Source: Burkholderia latens
GTDB taxonomy: Bacteria; Pseudomonadota; Gammaproteobacteria; Burkholderiales; Burkholderiaceae
DNA: 47,620 bases
Reading direction: 5' to 3'
Assembly: GCF_902499045.1 (NCBI RefSeq)
Contig: NZ_CABVPL010000058.1
Coordinates: forward strand, 1-47,620
Below, one piece after another: positions 42,465 to 47,620 of the stretch (the first letter of the stretch is position 1; each line of letters opens with the position of its first letter). The position numbers and the translations under genes are program-made. The notes below the pieces were generated by a model that worked only from the letters and a program-made list of their open reading frames with translations, did no database searches and had not been told where the DNA came from.

Positions 42465-42731
42465 GAACCTGGCGAAAATGGAGGGAACCAAACCTGCTAC
42501 TATAACGGCTTTTCGAGGCCGTCGTTGGGGGCCCCCAGCCTTTGCAGCAGCTGGCAGCAAGGCGGTGCCCACGCCGGTGAAAGCGGCCCGCGCCGCCCGG
42601 CTCGAGGCGGCCCGCAGGCTGCCTGCACGGCGTGCCGGAAAGCACCCCGGAGCGCGTCCGCCGGGCCGGTGGCCCTGATCTTCGCCGCCCGCCGCCGGGC
42701 GGACATTCCGATCATTCGAAATTCATTCCCG

Positions 42732-43919
42732 ATGTCCAATCCGTCCGCCACGTCTTCCCGCATGACTGCGCCCGAGCTGCGCGCGACCACGTCGCTCGCG
42801 GCGATCTTCGCGCTGCGCATGCTCGGCCTGTTCATGATCATGCCGGTGTTCTCGGTCTACGCGAAAACCATCCCGGGCGGCGACAACGTGCTGCTCGTCG
42901 GGATCGCGCTCGGGGCGTACGGCGTCACGCAATCGCTGCTGTACATCTTCTACGGTTGGGCGTCGGACCGGTTCGGCCGCAAGCCCGTGATCGCCACGGG
43001 GCTGCTGATCTTCGCGCTCGGCAGCTTCGTCGCCGCGTTCGCGCACGACATCACGTGGATCATCGTCGGCCGCGTGATCCAGGGGATGGGCGCCGTGTCG
43101 TCGGCGGTGCTCGCGTTCATCGCGGACCTGACCTCCGAGCAGAACCGCACGAAGGCGATGGCGATGGTCGGCGGGTCGATCGGCGTGTCGTTCGCGGTCG
43201 CGATCGTCGGCGCGCCGATCGTGTTCCACTGGGTCGGGATGAGCGGGCTGTTCGCGATCGTCGGCGTGCTGTCGATCGTCGCGATCGGCGTCGTCATGTG
43301 GGTCGTGCCCGACGCGGCGAAGCCCGTGCACGTGCCGGCGCCGTTCGCCGAAGTGCTGCACAACGGCGAACTGCTGCGCCTGAACTTCGGCGTGCTCGTG
43401 CTGCACGCGACGCAGACCGCGCTGTTCCTCGTCGTGCCGCGCCTGCTGGTCGACGGCGGGCTGCCGGTCGCCGCGCACTGGAAGGTGTACCTGCCGGTGA
43501 TGGGTCTCGCGTTCGTGATGATGGTCCCGGCAATCATCGTCGCGGAGAAACGGGGCAAGATGAAGCCGGTGCTGCTCGGCGGCATCCTGGCTATCCTGAT
43601 CGGCCAATTGTTGCTCGGCAGCGCACCGCATACCATCCTGATTGTGGCGGCGATCCTGTTCGTGTACTTCCTGGGCTTCAACATCCTGGAAGCGTCGCAG
43701 CCGTCGCTCGTGTCGAAGCTCGCGCCCGGTTCGCGCAAGGGTGCGGCCACGGGCGTCTACAACACCACGCAATCGATCGGGCTCGCGCTCGGCGGCATCG
43801 TGGGCGGCTGGCTGCTGAAGCACGGCGGCGCGAATACCGTCTTCTATGCATGCTCCGGGCTCGTGGCGGCGTGGCTTATAATCGCGGCCAGCATGAAAGC
43901 GCCGCCGCGCAAGGCCTGA
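42732..43919 (+). CDS. Major facilitator superfamily transporter
   Basis: 395 residues, 12 membrane spans. The loop 2-3 motif is GWASDRFGRKPVIATGLL, and GRVIQGMGAVSSAVLAFIADLT lies in helix 4-5, as in drug:proton antiporter 1 type exporters (YajR-like, though the C-terminal ferredoxin-like domain of YajR is absent). Substrate unknown. The start is the ATG at 42732 because the reading upstream is antisense to uvrA. It is 102 bases before ssb. Confidence 0.88.
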   Translation: MSNPSATSSRMTAPELRATTSLAAIFALRMLGLFMIMPVFSVYAKTIPGGDNVLLVGIALGAYGVTQSLLYIFYGWASDRFGRKPVIATGLLIFALGSFVAAFAHDITWIIVGRVIQGMGAVSSAVLAFIADLTSEQNRTKAMAMVGGSIGVSFAVAIVGAPIVFHWVGMSGLFAIVGVLSIVAIGVVMWVVPDAAKPVHVPAPFAEVLHNGELLRLNFGVLVLHATQTALFLVVPRLLVDGGLPVAAHWKVYLPVMGLAFVMMVPAIIVAEKRGKMKPVLLGGILAILIGQLLLGSAPHTILIVAAILFVYFLGFNILEASQPSLVSKLAPGSRKGAATGVYNTTQSIGLALGGIVGGWLLKHGGANTVFYACSGLVAAWLIIAASMKAPPRKA

Positions 43920-44021
43920 ACCTACTTTCGGGCACGCAGCGGCAGCGCTTGCCGGCTTGCCCGGCGGGCTGCTCCGACGACATGCGCGGGCGGCCCGGCA
44001 CCGAATTTACTGGAGAAACAC

Positions 44022-44570
44022 ATGGCATCCGTCAACAAGGTCATCCTCGTCGGCAACCTCGGCGCCGATCCTGAAGTCCGTTACCTGCCGAGCGGCGACG
44101 CGGTTGCGAACATCCGTCTCGCGACGACCGATCGCTACAAGGACAAGGCGAGCGGCGATTTCAAGGAAATGACCGAGTGGCACCGCGTCGCGTTCTTCGG
44201 CCGTCTGGCCGAGATCGTCAGCGAATACCTGAAGAAGGGTTCGTCGGTCTATATCGAAGGCCGCATCCGCACGCGCAAGTGGCAGGGCCAGGACGGCCAG
44301 GATCGCTACTCGACCGAAATCGTCGCCGACCAGATGCAGATGCTGGGCGGCCGCGGCGGTTCGGGCGGCGGCGGTGGCGGCGGTGACGAAGGCGGTTACG
44401 GCGGCGGCTACGGTGGTGGCGGCGGCCGTGGCGGCGAGCAGATGGAACGCGGCGGTGGCGGCGGTCGCGCCGGCGGTGCGCCGCGCGGCGGTGCAGGCGG
44501 CGGCCAGAGCCGTCCGAGCGCGCCGGCGGGCGGCGGCTTCGACGAGATGGACGACGATATTCCGTTCTAA
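44022..44570 (+). CDS. ssb: Single-stranded DNA-binding protein
   Basis: 182 residues. An OB-fold domain (1-110; [24 protein letters not shown]) is followed by a long, almost pure Gly-rich linker with Arg (about 112-165) and the acidic tip DEMDDDIPF that recruits repair and replication partners. The ATG has GGAG eight bases upstream. Adjacent to uvrA as in many proteobacteria, with an MFS gene inserted between. Confidence 0.97.
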   Translation: MASVNKVILVGNLGADPEVRYLPSGDAVANIRLATTDRYKDKASGDFKEMTEWHRVAFFGRLAEIVSEYLKKGSSVYIEGRIRTRKWQGQDGQDRYSTEIVADQMQMLGGRGGSGGGGGGGDEGGYGGGYGGGGGRGGEQMERGGGGGRAGGAPRGGAGGGQSRPSAPAGGGFDEMDDDIPF

Positions 44571-44614
44571 GCCGAACGTCGGTTCCCGACGTAACGACAG
44601 GCCCGAATGTCCGT

Positions 44615-44656
44615 GCTGAATCAGCGGTTCAGCCTGGATCTTCGGGTCTTTTTCCG
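44615..44656 (+). terminator. Possible terminator region after ssb
   Basis: GCTGAA/TTCAGC hairpin (44615-44633) followed by a short GATC-TTCG-GGTC hairpin and five T. Weak stems, so only a candidate. Confidence 0.4.
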
Positions 44657-44822
44657 TTTACGGCTTTTTCGATCCGGGCGGAACGTGTGCGATTCGAGCG
44701 ACCCAAGCGTCGCGCGACGCGGGGAGAAGCCGCCGGGCGGCAAAGGCCTCAAGGAATTTCCCGGACCGGGCCTGATGCGTCCGCGCGCACGACTGGCGCC
44801 CCGCGCGCCAAAACGAAGCTCG

Positions 44823-45047
44823 TTACGCTTCCGTCACGATCGCGACCAGATTGCTGACGCGCTCGACCGACTTGCCGCCCTTCGGCCAACGGACCAGCGC
44901 ATCGCCGCCGTGAATCGACAGGATCACGCCGTCGCTGCGGTCCACGGCGCCCGAAAACGTGACGCGGTTCACTTTTGCCGACGGCGAAAACGAACCGGCG
45001 CGGCGGCCCGGCAGCAGATCCATCAGAAACGAAAATACGGGGTACAC
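44823..45047 (-). CDS. Small protein of unknown function (74 aa)
   Basis: 74 residues from a GTG that has GAAGGAG five bases upstream, a strong ribosome binding site. N-terminal MYPVFSFLMDLLPGRRAG is hydrophobic then basic; the rest alternates strands (KVNRVTFSGAVDRSDGVILSIHGGDALVRWPKGGKSVERV) in a way that suggests a small beta barrel, perhaps SH3- or KOW-like, but I do not recognise a family. GC-rich third positions support coding. Convergent with ssb, divergent from parA. Confidence 0.65.
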   Translation of the reverse strand: MYPVFSFLMDLLPGRRAGSFSPSAKVNRVTFSGAVDRSDGVILSIHGGDALVRWPKGGKSVERVSNLVAIVTEA

Positions 45048-45286
45048 AACAACTCCTTCACAAGCTTGAATAAGGGTTTTCCCGTAGTTTAGCAGTTCGA
45101 ATGTTGCGTCGCAACATCGCCGTCTCTTTCCGCTCCCCGTGCGCGGGTACGCCGACGACATTTCCGGTCCACCCGCCGCGCCGCCCCGGACCTTCCGCAT
45201 GCGGCGCGCATCTGACGGATGTCATGCGGCCGCCACGGTTGACCGGCTAAGCTGGTTCCTTCGACGTTTCGAGCGAAGGAGACACG

Positions 45287-46051
45287 ATGCGGCGGGTCGT
45301 ATTCAACCAGAAGGGCGGCGTGGGCAAGTCGACCATCGTCTGCAACCTGGCGGCGATCAGCGCGAATGAAGGACTGCGCACGCTCGTGATCGACCTCGAC
45401 GCGCAGGCGAATTCCACGCGCTACCTGCTCGGCGACCGCGCGGCCGCCGCGCACCCTGGCGCCACCGACTTCTTCGAGACGGCACTGACGTTCAACTTCC
45501 GGCCGGTGGACGTCGCATCGTTCATCCATCCGACGCCGTTCGACGGCCTCGACGTGATGCCCGCGCATCCGGACCTCGACACGCTGCACGGCAAGCTCGA
45601 ATCGCGCTACAAGATCTACAAGCTGCGCGACGCGCTGAACGAGCTCGACGCATACGATGCCGTCTACATCGACACGCCGCCCGCGCTGAACTTCTACACG
45701 CGCTCGGCGCTGATCGCGGTCGAGCGCTGCCTGATTCCGTTCGACTGCGACGACTTCTCGCGCCGTGCGCTGTACACGCTGCTCGAGAACGTGAAGGAGA
45801 TCCAGCAGGACCACAACGCAGCGCTCGAAGTCGAAGGGATCGTCATCAACCAGTTCCAGCCGCGCGCGAGCCTGCCGCAGCGGCTGGTCGACGAACTCGT
45901 CGGCGAGGGGTTGCCGGTGCTCGCGTCACGGCTGTCGGCGTCGGTGAAGATTCGCGAGTCGCATCAGCAGTCGAAGCCGCTCATTCATCTGGAGCCGGCG
46001 CACAAGCTCGCGCAGGAGTTTCTCGCGCTGCATCGCGAGTTGGCCGGCTGA
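45287..46051 (+). CDS. ParA/MinD-family ATPase, orphan
   Basis: 254 residues. The deviant Walker A KGGVGKST is at 9-16, with the switch I DLDAQANST and switch II DTPPALNFYT motifs of ParA proteins. Members position DNA, chemoreceptors or storage granules by dynamic binding to the nucleoid. No parB or parS-like partner follows, unlike the replication-origin parAB pair, and the next gene is a phasin, so granule positioning is a possible role (inference). ATG with AGGAG six bases upstream. Confidence 0.88.
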   Translation: MRRVVFNQKGGVGKSTIVCNLAAISANEGLRTLVIDLDAQANSTRYLLGDRAAAAHPGATDFFETALTFNFRPVDVASFIHPTPFDGLDVMPAHPDLDTLHGKLESRYKIYKLRDALNELDAYDAVYIDTPPALNFYTRSALIAVERCLIPFDCDDFSRRALYTLLENVKEIQQDHNAALEVEGIVINQFQPRASLPQRLVDELVGEGLPVLASRLSASVKIRESHQQSKPLIHLEPAHKLAQEFLALHRELAG

Positions 46052-46224
46052 GCATTTCATCGGTGCAACCGGTATTCATACGATAATTAAATTTGGTATT
46101 AATAATCCCGGTAACGATTTCAAAGTAAATCGCGGAAAAAACGATTTCATATAAGAATTCATCGCGAACCAATACACGCCGATTCCTAATAGTAGAAATA
46201 ATGACGAGGTAAAGCTTGCGGTTG

Positions 46225-46243
46225 CAGCATGTGCGTCATGCTG
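46225..46243. promoter_or_regulatory. Inverted repeat upstream of phaP, candidate PhaR site
   Basis: CAGCATG-TGCGT-CATGCTG. The PHB repressor PhaR binds TGC-rich sequences near phasin promoters in beta-proteobacteria, and the motif TTGCAGCA occurs within this element. It is about 130 bases upstream of the predicted phaP start of transcription, so assignment is tentative. Confidence 0.35.
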
Positions 46244-46337
46244 TAAAAAGGTAAAAACCCTTTTGGCATAAGGATTTGCGGCACGGTTTAAGGCGCATTG
46301 TGACTCGCTACCTTTCAGTCAAAATTACCGATAAGGG

Positions 46338-46365
46338 TTTTCACCTAGCATTAATGACATTTAAT
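46338..46365 (+). promoter_or_regulatory. Candidate phaP promoter
   Basis: TTTTCA (46338), 16 bases, TTTAAT (46360-46365): four and five matches to the sigma-70 hexamers. It would give a leader of about 135 bases. The -35 overlaps one arm of the AAGGGTTTT inverted pair. Confidence 0.4.
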
Positions 46366-46506
46366 TCGCAATCAATGCCTCTAGAATGGCCTTCCTCGAC
46401 ATCTCGCATTCAATCGATTTGCGGGTCGTGAATAAGGGAGCAGGCCCCGATCTGACTTCCATTTTTTCTTACGTTATCTCTCGCATTGCTAACAGGAGCG
46501 TGCCCG

Positions 46507-47088
46507 ATGTCCGTCTTTGCCCCCGAAAAATTCGCCGCCGATTACCAGTCCGGAGTCGCCGCGTGGTTCGCGATCGCCCGTCCGGCAATCAATGGCTTCG
46601 AAGCCGTGGTTGAGCTCAACCTGCAAGCGGCCAAGACGGCGCTCGAGGAATACGAGGACAAACTGAAGAACGCGTTCGATGCGAACAACCCGGTCGCGGG
46701 TTTCGCGCAGCAGGTGGCGGCGCCGCAGGAAGCCGCCGGCAAGGCGGTCGCGTACGGCCGCCATCTGTTCGACATCGCGGTGTCCACGCAGGCCGAATGG
46801 GCAAAGGTCGCGCAGGCTCAGTACGAGCAGACCGACAAGCGCGTGAAGGATGTGGTCATCGAACTGACGAAGCATGTGCCGGCCGGTTCCGGCGCCGTGG
46901 TCGCCGCATTCAACTCGGCACTGTCCGCGGCGACTGCGGCGGCCGACTCCGTGCGCGCCGCGACGGGGCAGGCGATCGAGGCCGCGCAAAGCGGTTTCGA
47001 CGCGGTCAGCGAAACGACGGCGCGCGGTGCCAAGCAGACGGCCGCCGTGTCGCGCAAGGAAGCAGCCTCGCGCGACACGGCCGCCTGA
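46507..47088 (+). CDS. phaP: Phasin (PHB granule-associated protein)
   Basis: 193 residues, almost wholly helical and amphipathic, without Cys and rich in Ala. It coats polyhydroxybutyrate granules. The [35 protein letters not shown] segment matches the phasin_2 family. The tail (about 165-193) is Ala/Ser/Arg-rich like the PhaP C-termini of Burkholderia. ATG at 46507 has CAGGAG eight bases upstream. Followed 254 bases on by a thiolase gene of the same pathway. Confidence 0.93.
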   Translation: MSVFAPEKFAADYQSGVAAWFAIARPAINGFEAVVELNLQAAKTALEEYEDKLKNAFDANNPVAGFAQQVAAPQEAAGKAVAYGRHLFDIAVSTQAEWAKVAQAQYEQTDKRVKDVVIELTKHVPAGSGAVVAAFNSALSAATAAADSVRAATGQAIEAAQSGFDAVSETTARGAKQTAAVSRKEAASRDTAA

Positions 47089-47342
47089 GCGGGTCGCGCG
47101 CACGCGCGACACATACGAACGAGAGCGGCGCGGGCGAGCGCCGGTTGCCGCGGGTGCCACGCGGCGATCGACGAATCGCCTGCCCGCCACAGCGTGACCG
47201 GCTCCGGCCGATCGTGCGGAGGCGTCGCGCGCGCGAAGCGTGCGGCCGTTGGACCGCATTCCCGGCCGCGCGGCGCGTATGCGCCGTTCGGGCCTGGGCA
47301 CGCACACGGATCGACCCACTGACTTCAATGCAGGAACACAAC

Positions 47343-47620
47343 ATGACGGACGTAGTGATCGTATCGGCCGCGCGGACCGCGGTCGGCAAATTCGGCGGCT
47401 CGCTCGCGAAGGTCGCGGCACCGGAGCTGGGCGCGACGGTGATTCGCGCGGTGCTGGAGCGTTCGGGCGTGAAGCCCGAGCAGGTGAGCGAAGTGATCAT
47501 GGGCCAGGTGCTGACGGCGGGCTCGGGGCAGAACCCGGCGCGGCAGTCGCTGATCAAGGCCGGCCTGCCGAACGCGGTGCCGGGCATGACGATCAACAAG
47601 GTGTGCGGCTCGGGCCTGAA
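47343..47620 (+). CDS. phaA: Acetyl-CoA acetyltransferase, 5' part
   Basis: First step of polyhydroxybutyrate synthesis, condensing two acetyl-CoA. 92 codons are present before the window ends. The start [20 protein letters not shown] and the nucleophile Cys88 in NKVCGSGLK are characteristic of biosynthetic thiolases. AGGA stands seven bases before the ATG. Symbol given for the PHB type; a catabolic thiolase (atoB) would look the same at this end. The rest, including the second Cys and the GHP motif, is outside. Confidence 0.9.
   Translation, partial: MTDVVIVSAARTAVGKFGGSLAKVAAPELGATVIRAVLERSGVKPEQVSEVIMGQVLTAGSGQNPARQSLIKAGLPNAVPGMTINKVCGSGL

Larger units (their letters stand above)
46052..46506. 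other. AT-rich gap between parA and phasin gene
   Basis: 455 bases with no gene and much lower GC than the surroundings. Contents: a direct repeat AACGATTTCA (46113 and 46140, 27 bases apart), an inverted repeat CAGCATG-N5-CATGCTG (46225-46243), and an inverted pair AAAACCCTT (46254) / AAGGGTTTT (46333). A promoter candidate for phaP lies at 46338-46365. No terminator recognised after parA. Confidence 0.6.

Noticed and set aside
46264-46279. Sigma-54-like site TTGGCATAAGGATTTGC upstream of phaP
   Set aside because: The GG and GC are 11 bases apart rather than the required 10, which normally abolishes sigma-54 recognition.

Overview
The window looks like a stretch of the main chromosome of a Burkholderia species. 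GC content is very high, third codon positions are almost always G or C, and the gene order is one I know from Burkholderia: cydABX, rpoH, leuA, ftsY/rsmD/coaD, prs/tRNA-Gln/ispE, the lpt-rpoN-ptsN-hprK-rapZ block, uvrA/ssb, and phasin next to acetyl-CoA acetyltransferase. That assignment is an inference from protein resemblance and synteny. I see no insertion sequence, prophage, CRISPR array or rRNA. Both ends cut through genes: a beta-N-acetylhexosaminidase on the left and a thiolase on the right.

Layout. 1-4456 (minus): a secreted hexosaminidase, then a complete cytochrome bd oxidase operon cydP-cydA-cydB-cydX, including two tiny subunit genes that are easy to miss. 4785-6649: rpoH, and divergently a PagL-like lipid A deacylase. 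6695-11086: an NTF2-like protein, leuA with a previously hidden leader peptide, ybiB and maiA. 11170-16737: ftsY, rsmD, coaD, a ferredoxin, hisC, pth and rplY. 16900-21389: prs, tRNA-Gln(TTG), ispE, lolB and a TPR protein. 21476-24202: the DNA-oxidation repair pair mutM-mutY and a LON-substrate-binding protein. 24230-32804 (minus): kdsD-kdsC-lptC-lptA-lptB-rpoN-hpf-ptsN-hprK-rapZ, which couples Kdo supply and LPS transport to nitrogen/PTS and envelope-precursor control. 32930-38112 (plus): a cation/proton antiporter, apt, a LysE exporter, a Nudix protein and purU. 38238-44570: a PerM/AI-2E protein, uvrA, an MFS transporter and ssb. 44823-47620: a small unknown protein, an orphan ParA ATPase, phasin and acetyl-CoA acetyltransferase (polyhydroxybutyrate metabolism).

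The gene content is ordinary core genome, so the most interesting material is in the gaps. (1) leuA is preceded by a perfect TTGACA promoter element and a 24-residue ORF with four CTA leucine codons in nine codons, all in frame, which looks like a leucine attenuation leader. (2) rpoH has a perfect CIRCE (HrcA) operator sitting where transcription from a sigma-E-like promoter would start. (3) Upstream of the hexosaminidase, TGG-initiated elements repeat at exactly 11 bp over a well-formed promoter, resembling the NagQ direct-repeat operator. (4) The cyd operon carries two FNR/ANR-type boxes, one of which overlaps the TTG start codon of cydP. (5) A strong terminator hairpin lies against the apt ribosome binding site. 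(6) The AT-rich gap between the orphan parA and phasin is full of repeats.

All protein calls come from reading translations. No database search was run. Starts were picked from Shine-Dalgarno sequences, overlaps and family length.
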